In this document: in pieces, positions 47,250 through 57,701 of the stretch
How positions within the stretch are numbered: the first letter of the stretch is position 1
How the letters are laid out: every line of letters begins with the position of its first letter
NCBI GenBank assembly: GCA_001414345.1
Contig: LLCB01000027.1
Coordinates: forward strand, 248,001 to 312,000
Length of the DNA: 64,000 bases
Direction of reading: 5' to 3'
From: Hymenoscyphus infarciens
Taxonomy: Eukaryota; Ascomycota; Leotiomycetes; Helotiales; Helotiaceae
Notes under the pieces: generated by a model
The model's database searches: none
Told to the model about the DNA's origin: nothing
Seen by the model: only the letters and a program-made list of their open reading frames with translations
Made by a program: the position numbers and the translations under genes

Positions 47250-48315
47250 TCATGCCTCGATCCACGCCTTGATGATTGCTTTCTGACCAATATTTGTTTC
47301 TCCAACAAGAACTGTTCCCTTCGCTTCCTTGTTCAATTTTGAAAACTCCCGATAATAACGCATCACACTCGCCAGATCTTCCTTCTTCATCAGCTCAAGA
47401 TTGGTAACATACTTCTCGATAGCCTTGACTTTCTTTTTCAAAGCTTGTTGGCCCTCGTACATATCGTATCGGGCAAAATGACCAACATCGGCGAGTGTTC
47501 CCCCCCAAGAATAGTTTTCCCATGTTTTGCTTCCCCATCCAGTTCCATTTCGTCTGAAATATAGTGGAGGTAACTCATGTTTTGAAGTATCATGCAGAAT
47601 TGTCTGGACGTTCTCTAGATAGGAAAGCACATTTTTCAAAGTTTCCCCCGAGTGAGAACTGGGATTCCCGATACAAACATGTTTCAACATCGATGTACCC
47701 TTGAAGTAATGATTTTTCAATTCAAGCTTGTGACCATGTTCCTTAGCCCATCCAGCGAGAAGGCGAAAGCCCCAGGTTCTGGGAAAACAAAGTAGATCTT
47801 GGTCCAGTCGAAAGTAAATAGGGTTGCCAGAAAGTTCAAGATCCAGGATTCGAGGTATCATATTTTGACCAACCGCGCGAGACTCCTGATTTACATGTAG
47901 GACTGTTGGTATTCGATAGCGAGCGACTAGTTTCGAACCATCATGCCAAATTGAGGCTGCGTTGCGTGGAATGGCACACTCCCATATAATGAGACGAATT
48001 TCTGTCGCAAACTCGGGGAAGGAGTTGAATGTTGTAGATCGTTCCTCAACTTCAACAATGGTACGTGAACCGTCGCGGGGAGAATCTTCAGAATTGGATG
48101 CTTTCAACCACCTGCTTGGTAGGAGATTGGAAGGTAGTCCGAGGACAAGTACCAAGGATGCCAAAATCAGAGCCTAGAAATGGGGAAAATTAGCTTTGCG
48201 CTCTGGGATGCAATCTGGGTTCGCGACTTACCAGCACGTTCAAGGGAAAGAAACTTCCGATTTGACACAATGAATGCGCAGCAGCTACTGCATACTCTTG
48301 GATGGGCAGCACCAT
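47250..48315 (-). CDS. 2EXR-domain protein with N-terminal hydrophobic segment
   Basis: Exons 48232-48315 and 47250-48173 (58-nt intron, GTAAGT donor, phase 0) give 335 residues. The start at 48315 was chosen because its frame joins in phase and forms a continuous hydrophobic helix (FFPLNVLALILASLVLVLGL, about residues 20-40). Other upstream frames run into a stop after splicing. From about residue 80 the sequence FPEFATEIRLIIWECAIP is the 2EXR core, a fungal domain of unknown function, followed by VLHVNQESRAVG, also typical. The C terminus is Lys-rich helical. 2EXR genes are numerous and often lineage-specific in Leotiomycetes and Sordariomycetes. The role is unknown. Confidence 0.7.
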
Positions 48316-48923
48316 GCTGATAGATCAGTTGTGGTAGGGTCTTGGATGGTGTGGTGTTCAAAGATGAACAAGAGGATGGCGGACCTTCACGGTCAGCCTT
48401 GCATGGGTTGAAGACTTTTTCTTTAGCCTCTTTTTCGGCACCAATAGGCTTACGTTTAGCTTTTGGCGTCTTTTTGTGGCGTCTACTAGCCACCTTGGTA
48501 TGCTTTATTCACTAATGAGAACATTGGTCTAGACATACCCTAACTTTGCAAAAGGGCAGTATCAATTTTTGACTCACCGCCTAGGTGAAAAAGTGAAAAA
48601 GTATCCCTTTATAAGTATGGTGTAGAGTACATACTGCTTGCTACCTAGGCGGTGAGTCAAAAATAAATCCCTGGACCCCCGTATATCCTGTTTAGCTAAC
48701 CTAAAGTTTTTAGAAGAATCAAATCTAATAACTGTTACTATGATGTAAATCTAATAACAGCAAACATCACTTCAAAGAAAGATCGGCACATATAACATAA
48801 GAAATTCTCTAAGGAAGGAATCATTCTATGCAAAACTATCTACCCTATACCCCAATGACCCCGCATACAAAAGAGAAGAAAGTCTCGGCGGGGCCTCAAA
48901 ACACATCTCAACAAAATCCCCCA
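48316..48923. other. Intergenic with hairpin element
   Basis: Contains the 2EXR upstream region and a perfect inverted repeat described separately. A basic minus-strand frame overlapping 48316-48493 does not splice in phase to the 2EXR exon. Nothing else recognised. Confidence 0.4.
48565..48664. repeat. 22-bp perfect inverted repeat around a 56-nt spacer (mini-MITE or foldback)
   Basis: The left arm at 48565-48586 begins ATTTTTGACTCACCGCC. The right arm at 48643-48664 is its exact reverse complement. A 100-bp unit like this fits a very short TIR element, but I see no convincing target duplication. Confidence 0.75.
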
Positions 48924-49363
48924 TTACAAGATAACAGTAAAGGATTCCTCCGAAGTACCAATGTATTCCTATAAGAACCATAATCAGTAGCAAGCCCAAA
49001 AAATCGATGAGTTAGAACGATCACTTACCCCACTCCAACAAGCAGCCTTACTATACCCACTCAAAGTAGCATTGACACAGTCATACTTCGCCGTGGTGTT
49101 GGAATCCGCGGCGAGATTCGCTGTCGTGCCTATTCATTGGTTTTATCATTAGTTTGAATTAATTTGAGGACAGATGGAAGGAAGGGCATACAATTGACTC
49201 CGGTTTCGACTCCTCCATGTCCACGACCAATCTCCTCACAGCATCGAGGATAGGGGTAAGCTTTGCCAGTGCGAGCAGGTCTTGTTTCGTTGTTACAGGT
49301 AAAGGCAGTAGCTCCGATGACCAGAGAGAGGCTGACGAAAACGGCGGATGGGGAGAAACGCAT
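48924..49363 (-). CDS. Small secreted cysteine-containing protein
   Basis: Three exons (49192-49363, 49029-49129, 48924-48968) with in-phase introns of 62 and 60 nt give 105 residues. The N terminus is a textbook signal peptide (MRFSPSAVFVSLSLVIGATA). The mature part of about 85 residues has six cysteines in the order C, CC, C, C, C (FTCNN, PRCCEE, GVNC, YDC, AACWSG), enough for three disulfides, and two N-glycosylation sequons. This order differs from the eight-Cys hydrophobin pattern. Size and secretion make it an effector-like candidate, which is inference only. It sits 275 bp from the first RIP-degraded transposon. Confidence 0.7.
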
Positions 49364-49645
49364 TTTGTTGAAGGTGTGACGAAATTGAGATGGATGAGGT
49401 TCAGGTTGAGATTGAGAATGTGGTGAAATCGTGAAGGAAGTGCGAAGGTTTATGAGATGCTCTTGAAGGTTCAGGAGCGTTATTAATACAACCCAAGCGA
49501 GTTGGAAAACTCAGTGGCAGTGAAATCACGTGTGCGAAGCAAAATCCGTATTCACCAATTCACCAACAAGAAGTATGACCGCAGTTGACCATTCACAGGG
49601 GTTTCAATGGCCTCACTTGAGGCGCAGCAACGCGGCAGTGATGCG

Positions 49646-50543
49646 CAGTGTGGTCGATAGTATTATCGTAATAAAATACTATAGTATTTTAGATTTATAT
49701 ATTATTATGATATCCTAGTAGTACGTATTCAAATACGCTATAATATGATCGTAACATCGTAATATTATACGGTATATCTTTTAATAACTCGTAAGCGCTA
49801 AGACTTACTTTTTCTTAAAATAAGGCTATTTACACTTTTTCTATATACTCTTTTATTACTTACTTATTACTAAACTTCGTATTATATACTTTATTAAATA
49901 AAGATTAAGTATATACTAGAAAGCTTAGATTTATTTTTTTAAACTAATATAATCGTTTTATAGAATTATATATATAATTTAGCTAGTATTTAGACTAAAT
50001 AATTTTTTATTTATTGATTTAGTTAATCGTTATATATAATTAAAGAGTAAAATTCAATAAACTTAATATACTAGTTTTTATATTTATTCTAGCTATTAAT
50101 CTAACGTTGTTATTATTGAATTAGTACTTAGTATTAATAGATTTTTAGATATGTTTTCCGCTCGTATAGGCTATATTTATTACTTTGTATTACTTAGGTT
50201 AGTTTGAGAGCTATTTATATAATTCTTTTTTTAAAATACTCTATTTAAATAGATCTATAATTCTAGCTATTCAGTACTATATTTTCTATACTATACATTA
50301 TACTATATAGTTTTAAAAGATAAGGCTAAAAAGAAGTAGAGTTAAAATCAAGGGTAAAAAGCTTAAATATTTAAGCTTAGCAATACTATAATATTATTAT
50401 AATATTGATTAAAATACCAACAATATAAAGGATAATATTATTAGATATCGTGGCATTTAAATAGTATAAATAGTACGTATTAAAGTGGGTTTCTAACAAT
50501 ATATCGTGGTGGTATAATATTGCAAATACTATCGACCACACTG
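49646..50543. mobile_element. hAT-like non-autonomous TIR element, copy 1 (898 bp)
   Basis: Both ends carry the perfect 19-bp inverted repeat CAGTGTGGTCGATAGTATT. The 8-bp target duplication GTGATGCG is exact at 49638-49645 and 50544-50551, the hallmark of hAT elements. The interior is extremely AT-rich with no usable frame and looks RIP-degraded. A shorter inverted copy lies at 56232-56983. Confidence 0.9.
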
Positions 50544-50551
50544 GTGATGCG

Positions 50552-51876
50552 CTCTGTATACCGACGATCTCTGCAGCAAATAGGGGTGCTCGGGTTGCCA
50601 TGTAAACACAGTTTGTATCGTACAAATAAAGAAAACATCAAAATTTCAGGTGTAACAGGTGACGGTTACATACAACACCAACCTGACAACGGAGCGGCTA
50701 TTTTACATGGAATCAACTTCAAGTGAAACATATTGCGGTTGGGACTCGTATCGCTGACCAACTGCCAGCAAAACATTTTTTGATGCTATTCAGTACGTCA
50801 GCAGAACATAATTATCATTCAAATGAAATAGTGGCTCAGGTACTTAAGTGGGTATGGTGCTTTCCTCTTGGCCAGCGCAGCCAAAAGCCTCATTCACGTC
50901 GAGTATTATTTCACTTGGAACGAGAAATGGTCAGTCGGTGTACGAAACTCGCCCGGGTGGAAAGCCATCGTGAATCTCTTACATACAGTGGCAGCGTAGT
51001 GGACAACTTTCGAGCTGATGCTGTTCAAATAAATGCAGCCCGGCCCGGAGGGCTAATAACCCATAGACTCTTATGTATGAACATATACAAGTTATCTGTG
51101 TCTCGTCTCCAGCCTATAAATATAACATGAAAAAAAGAGAAACTTGAACTGCAGTAATCTACTCCTTTAACACGGTAGGAGTACACCTAGAACCTGAAAA
51201 CCAAATCAATTCCTTCCAAAGACCTCGCAATTAATATAGAAAAGTGTTTGCTCCTCGACTTCCGAGATCAACAAGCAACATCTTGAAGAAATCCAAAACA
51301 GGCTTTAGCAGTGAGAATGGCACTGACACTAGTTTTCCTCTCTCTAATATCTTTCTAGAATCATAAACGTTACAAAATATTCCAAGAGATGGAATAGCAA
51401 GGTAGACTACACATAGGTGGCTGCAAGGATGTGGCTGAGGATTCCTCAAGTGAGCTTACTAGCTTACCAGTGGCTTACTCGACAAAGAAAAATTAGAGAA
51501 GAAGAGGGTGGGGATATATGGGATATCATGCTACCAGCCTCCTCAGCCCGATTATCGGAGGTACCAAGTAAGGTGGCTGTGATCACATGACTGGATCTTG
51601 TGAGCATCCAAGTAACATTCCCCTCCGGCATTTAATAATTCGGACTGATTGGGAGATACTGGTTAGTCTGACTGCGAAAATACAAAATTCGTGTTCGAAG
51701 ACTTGGGTCAAAGAATAGTCCCATACAAGCTTTCCATGTGCCGGAAACACAAAAGTCGGTATAGGATTGACTCCCTAGAGCTTGTTGGTTCATTTTCATT
51801 CAGTTAGAAGTTTTCTCAGTGACCGTAAAGTTGGATAAGAATAAATTGATACTTACAGACTCCAGTTTTCAACTAT
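50552..51876. other. Intergenic, unassigned
   Basis: Ordinary base composition between two transposons. The plus-strand frame 50723-51130 has 135 codons but no recognisable motif or homology pattern, so I do not call it a gene. Confidence 0.4.
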
Positions 51877-52330
51877 AGTCAGTTGCGAATTAAGCTTAAA
51901 TTTTAACGTTTTTTTGTAATCTAAGCGTTTTTGAAAAAAGCTCTCTCTCTACTATCTTATTTTGCTCTTTACTTAATAACAACATATGTTAGTATACTCT
52001 AGATAACAGGAAACGAGAGCTCTATATGTCCTCTATTACTCTATAAACTTTTTTATATATAAAATAGAAGTCTATATGTCACGGGACAAAGGTGGGTCAG
52101 ACAAAGGATCACCTGATGATCCCCACCTTTTAAGCGAGGAGTATGGTATTTAAAGCCTCATACTCTTCTCTATAGTTCTCGGGAATTAAGCATCTACTTT
52201 AACTTCACTTTGCTTATCCCATACTCTCGATATAGCTTCTATAATCGCTATACTATATTTATATTCTACTTTATAACGTATTTTTGAGTTGAAAACGCTC
52301 TAAGAAGTCTTATATTCAGAGGTGAAAACT
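51877..52330. mobile_element. Damaged copy 2 of MITE family A, split by a solo LTR
   Basis: It begins TAGTCAGTTGCGAATTAAGC after a TA, a mutated form of the family A terminal repeat seen at 21065. The next 190 bases (GTTAGTATACTCTAGA, GAGAGCTCTATATGTCCTC) match the family A interior. The solo LTR at 52077-52252 interrupts it. No right-hand terminal repeat was found before the retroelement that follows, so the 3' limit is approximate. Confidence 0.65.
52077..52252. mobile_element. Solo LTR of the Copia family
   Basis: A 176-bp sequence starting TGTCACGGGACAAAGG and ending TA (probably mutated from CA). It is flanked by the 5-bp duplication CTATA on both sides (52072-52076 and 52253-52257). 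It matches the 5' LTR at 57702-57876 base for base except for C/T and G/A differences. It is the less mutated copy. Confidence 0.8.
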
Positions 52331-54989
52331 GTGATAGCACGCTATTCTGGATTATTATATGATAGCACTATCCTGAATTATCGGTATTCGTGAAACTGCC
52401 GATACCTCTAAGTAGTGCCGATACCCCTGATACCTCTAGGGCTGAGATTACGAATAACCGATACTTATACAAGCGAAGTACTAAAGGTATTAATGTCTGA
52501 TATTTATATATAGAAGGGATTAAGGTTTAGATATTATATATTTAGCTTTTTAGTTCTTATTATTTAGTATTAGTTATATTAGACAGGGCTCGGTTATTAT
52601 TATTATTAGAACTTAGAAGCTTCTAAACTCTTATATATAAACGTTTATATTTAGTATAGAAGAGAGATAGTTATTATTTTCTTCTATATTAGTACCTAGT
52701 ATCTATATACGTTATTCTACTATATATACTCTTATATACCTCTACTATAGTTATATATATTTTATATTATTATATAAAAATAATAACTCTTCTTTGCTAA
52801 TAACAGCCTTAATAATATCTTCTTTAAGCTTATCGCTACTCTTTATTTAAAAGTCGATTTACACTTAATTTAGAATATTATAACGATATTCTTATATAGC
52901 TAGGTAATTAGAGACTACCTAGATAGCTAGTAATACTAGGGTTTAGTATCTATATAAATAGCTAGTAAAAATCGTGTTTTAGTATACGTTAAGAGATTAG
53001 AATACGCTAAGTATTTCTTAAGAGTCTTAATAACCCTAGATTTAGTAAATAAGTTAACTTATAATAGTTATCTAAAAGGCTTCTAAATCTAATCCTACTC
53101 TCTCTTCTAATTTAATATTTAATATATTAGAATCTAGAGTAACCCCTAGTCTCTTCTAAGCTCTACTCCTAAGCGTAGAGCTCTCTCTTAGGGAATAAAG
53201 TTAAGCTTTTACTAAAAGGTCTCTAACTTAGTACTATACTCTTAAGAATAGTAAGAAGCCTAAGAATAACAAAGGTAAAGGCCTAGTACTTAGAAGCTAG
53301 AGAGATTAATAGGACTTCTCTAATATAGACGAGATATAAGGTATAATCTAAGCTATAGAGGCTAAGAATTAAGAAAAAGAATAGAGAATTTTAGAGTAAG
53401 ATAATTAGATTACTTAATTATTAGACCTAGTATAGTAAATTAGTTAATAACTACTAAATAATAACTAAAGTCTAAGTCTTATCTAACTTATATAAACACC
53501 TTCTTCTATTTCTTTAAACTATTATTATAAGTAAGACTCTACTTCTAATATTCCTTCCTTATAATAATCTACTCTATATCTATAACTTAAAAGTATCTTA
53601 AAAGCTCTTTAACCTATTAAAAGTAAGATTATAGAAAAAATTAAACTTTTAAATAATAACGTTTTATCTATATATAAGTAATAGAGAATATTAATACGTA
53701 ATCGACTCTATATAAACACTAACTATTATTAGACGCCTTTAACTTATAAAGCTCTTATTTAGAAGATAATAATAAAACTTACCTAGAACTACTTAGAGCT
53801 CTAATATAAGTCTAATATAAGTAAGATAGCTTTTAAAGATTATAAAGAAATAATTAAACTTTTTAATACCTACTATCTAACCGGTTATAAGAAGGAGGAT
53901 GCCTAGAACGTCTTTTAGTCTCTTTAGATAGAATAGAAGGGTTATATAAGAGAAAGTTTTATAGAATTTAAAAGTTGCTTTTCAAGTATAGTAATACTTA
54001 GAGAAGTATTAGAGTAAGATAAGTTCTATTATATATAGGATAAGCTTATACTGTTGGTATGACTTATAGTCATAAAAGCGATGTAAAAAGAGTTGTATTA
54101 TCGTTCGTGTATACTGAGTAAAGCTAGCTACGATGCCTACTTAAGTAGCCCTTAAGCGAGAAGCACGTGTACTTACGTGCACTAATCCGAGTCGCTATTT
54201 ACCCTTTTAATATATACCGACACTGATACTTCTTTAAAACGATAGAAGTTACTCAAAAATTATCAAAATCTCCTATCTAATCTAACTAATTAGAGCCCCC
54301 TATTCCCTATCCTTAGCTAATAAGGAGGCTCTATTTCCATCTCCTATTATCCCTCATTCCGTTCTACATATCTAGCTTATTTGTATTAACCTAGATCGAA
54401 GTATACATTTATTCGTGTCGGTAGGCCTCTGCTAAGATCGTCCTATCGCCGATCATACTCCGGACGTTCAGCGGGAATGTCGAAGTTATCACTGTTACTT
54501 AAACTAGGGACAAAGGTTTTAACATCTTTAAGGGTAATAAAAGTGTCTAACTCCTAGAATAACACTTTGAATTCGAAGTTGCTTAGAGGCCTCGGATGCT
54601 TTCAGAGTTGGCCAAGCTTTTAGAGTTAGCCACGTCCACGCTCCTAGGGCGGTTCCGAAAGGGGTTCCTGGATATCAGCGTCCTAATAAATTTCTAAATA
54701 ACGAAGTCGATATCAGGGGGAGGGTAAATAACGAAGTCGACATCGAGGGGGGGTCTGTCGTTTAACATCTTACCTACCCTAGCACACTTCAAAAGCTCCC
54801 CCTTTTTCATAAGATTATAGTATCGGATTATTCGACAGATTATTCGACGGTGCCGTCCCAGAAATTCCTCCATCCGCCGGTGCTGTTCCAGAAGTTTAAG
54901 AAGTTTCGAAAAAGTATGGCTTAACCGTAGGTCGAAACTTTGTAGGACCGCCTAGCAGCACCACGATACAGTCCTCATTCCTGACTCCG

Positions 54990-55250
54990 TCATCCTAAGG
55001 TTGGGCGGCGTCGTCGAAGTGATCACTAGCAACATCTAAGGAAGCTGAATGTTGAGTTTGGACGGCGTCGTCGAAGTAATCACTAGCAGCATCTGAGGAA
55101 GCTGAATCTTAAGTTTAGGCGGCGTTGTCGAAGTGATCACTAGCAACATCTGAGGAAGCTGAATCTTAAGGTTAGGCGGCATATAATAGACCTAGGTCGG
55201 CGGGGTAATCGTCGAAGTTATTACTAGTAGTATCTGAGGAAGCGAGATGT
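54990..55250. repeat. Tandem repeat of about 57 bp, four or more units
   Basis: Successive units carry GGCGGCGTCGTCGAAGTGAT followed by CACTAGCAACATCTGAGGAAGC and GAATCTTAAG with small changes, starting near 54998, 55055 and 55112, with a broken fourth unit near 55169-55250 and a further diverged one near 55330-55380. They lie in the core of the nested LTR element. Confidence 0.75.
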
Positions 55251-56231
55251 TATTATTATTATTACTATAGCTTTTATTATCTTTTAGTATATATCTCTAT
55301 ATATTTATAATAGGATCTAAAGACTAATAGACCTAGGTTAGTAGAATCGTTAAAGTAATTACTAGTAGTATCTAAGAAGGCTAAATATTATTATTATTAT
55401 AGCTTTTATTATCTTTTAGTATATTCTACTATATATTTATAATAGGATCTAAAGACTTTAGTACTAGCTCTCTTAGCTATTATAGCTTTTAACATTTCTT
55501 TATCTAACTACTTAGTTTCGTTAACCTTAGTAGTAGTATTATATAGTACCTAAGTACTAGTATACCTATCTATCTCGACTTATACGCCTCTACTATAAAG
55601 CGTCTATTATAACTTAGTAGTAGTAGATTAGTAGATCTTAGCGAATTCATCTTAATCCTATCCTTCGAAGTCTACTTAAAATTCGTCTTAAAAAAGAAGG
55701 TCTTCGTTCTCTTCTTTAGCGTATTCCTCTTTACGTTTAGTAATATATATTATCTCTTCTATTAGAGTTAGTATATCTACTATATTATTATTATTTAAAG
55801 TAGTAGATGTTTATTAAAAAGTCGTTATTAGGTTTCAGGTAAATAAAGTGTCTTAGATAGTATAAATTATCTTAGAGAGAGATAGGAGGTCGAGGGTAGT
55901 AATTAGCGCTTCCTATCTTAAGAAGTGTTTATAGTATATTATTAAATCAAAAGTATCGTTAAAAGTATTAGTACTAACGATTTTATATATAGTAGGCGTT
56001 TGAGAGGTCTCTTCAGAGAGAGGTAGAAGGTTAATAGGAGATTAGTAGGTCGGTGAAGAGTCGATATTCGTAATCGGCGCTTCCTATCTTAAGAAGCGTT
56101 TATAGTATATTGTCGAAGATTATAGTAGAAGGAGTCACGATCGGAGAAGAGGAGTCTACTAGTAATATTAAGTTTACTTTTATATAAGTATACCCGTAGT
56201 AGAAATATACGAAGTAACTAAGTATCTAATC

Positions 56232-56983
56232 TAGTATAGTCGATAGTATTTAGAATATTATACTACTACGATATATTATTAGAAACCCACTTTAATACGT
56301 ACTATTTATACTATTTAAATGCTACGATATCTAATAATATTATCCTTTATATTATTAGTATTTTAATCGATATTATAATAATATCGTAGTATTACTAAGC
56401 TATAATATTTAAGCTTTTTATCTCGGATTTTACTCTACTTCTTTTTAGTCTTTTATTTTAGCTTTATATAGTATAACGTATAATATAAAAAATATACAGC
56501 TGAATAGCTAGAATTATAAATCTATTTAAATAGAGTATTTCAAAAAAAGAATTATATAAATAGCTCTTAAATTAACCTAAATATTATAAGGTTAAAAAGA
56601 TAGCTCGTGTGAGATGAAAACATGTCTAGAAATCTCTTAATACTAAGTACTAATTCGACGACAACGTTAGATTACTAGCTAGAATATAATAAACTAGTAT
56701 ATTGAATTCTACTAAGTTTTACTCTTTAATTATAGGCAAATATTAACTAAATCGATGAATAAAAATTATTTTAGTCTAATAAGTAAGTGAAAAGTGTAAA
56801 TAGCTTTATTTTAAGAAAAAGTGAGTTTTAGCGCTTACGAGTTATTAAAAGATATACTGTATAATATCACGATATTACGATCGTATTATAGCGTATTTAG
56901 ATACGTACTACTAGGATATTATAATAATATATTAATCTAAAATACTATAGTATTTTATTATAATAATACTATCGACTATACTA
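56232..56983. mobile_element. hAT-like element, copy 2, inverted and RIP-mutated
   Basis: The ends read TAGTATAGTCGATAGTATT and its near reverse complement, the copy-1 terminal repeat with G-to-A and C-to-T changes. The 8-bp duplication ATCTAATC is exact at 56224-56231 and 56984-56991. The interior aligns to the reverse complement of 49646-50543, but it is about 150 bp shorter. Confidence 0.9.
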
Positions 56984-57701
56984 ATCTAATCTATACGTTC
57001 ACTAATTAGTATTAGTATAACTTATAGTCATAAAAGCGATGTAAAAAGAGTTATATTATCGTTCGTATATACCGAGTAAAGCTAGCTACGATGCCTACTT
57101 AAGTAGCTCTTAAGCGAGAAGCACGTATACTTACGTATACTAATCCGAGTCGCTATTTACCTCTTTAATATATACCGACATATACCTTAGCTCTAAACCT
57201 AATTAGTTAATAGTAAGAGACACTAGAATACTAACTTTAATAAGATAGTAATAGACCTATTATTTATAGATAAGAAACAGCGCTATAATACTAAGTTATA
57301 TATAACTAGTATAATAAGTATTAAAAAACCTGTTATAATAAGCTTATTATACTAAAAGCCTAATACTAACTAAACCTTATCTAGTTTCTTAATAAAAACC
57401 TTACTACTTTTATATAGACTTTATTTTACTTCTTAAAAAACTTCTTAAACTCCTAAGCTCTCTTCTACTAGTAAAAGATTAAAGACTTTATTTATAGACT
57501 AACTCTCTACTAGTATAAAGTATTATAATTATAGGAAACCTAGATATATTAAGCCTAACTATTCTAATCTACCTAGTATTAATAAAATAGATAATTAACC
57601 TAAGAAAGAATAACTATCTAAAGAGTACTCTAACTCTAACTTAAGTTAAGAGGAAAACGAAGAGGCTTAGGTAAAAATACCTTTCTAGGTCTATATAAAT
57701 A

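Larger units (their letters stand above)
54052..57180. mobile_element. Nested non-autonomous LTR element, 3.1 kb
   Basis: Direct repeats of about 180 bp at 54052-54231 and 57003-57180 begin TGTTGGTATGACTTATAG (5') and TATTAGTATAACTTATAG (3') and end TATACCGACA. A perfect 5-bp duplication TATAC flanks the element (54047-54051, 57181-57185). No reverse-transcriptase motif was seen inside. The interior holds a less mutated, G/C-richer core (about 54440-55240) with tandem repeats, and a hAT-like element at 56232-56983. Confidence 0.85.
52331..57701 (+). mobile_element. RIP-degraded LTR retroelement (gag region), host of the nested insertion
   Basis: A probable LTR starts TGTGATAGCACGCTATTC and reads to about 52585 (ATTAGACA). 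The following DNA is almost pure A/T with frequent TA and stops. After the nested element (54052-57180) the frame at 57521-57562 shows a zinc knuckle in which C, C, H and C of CYNCGKPGHIKPDC all read Tyr, exactly what C-to-T/G-to-A change gives. That supports a gag gene on the plus strand. The element is cut at 57702 by the Copia 5' LTR. The superfamily is uncertain. Confidence 0.6.

Noticed and set aside
48316..48493. Basic N-terminal exon for the 2EXR protein
   Set aside because: Spliced to the main exon it shifts frame and meets a stop.
50723..51130. 135-codon plus-strand frame
   Set aside because: No motif, no splice support, and it lies between transposons.
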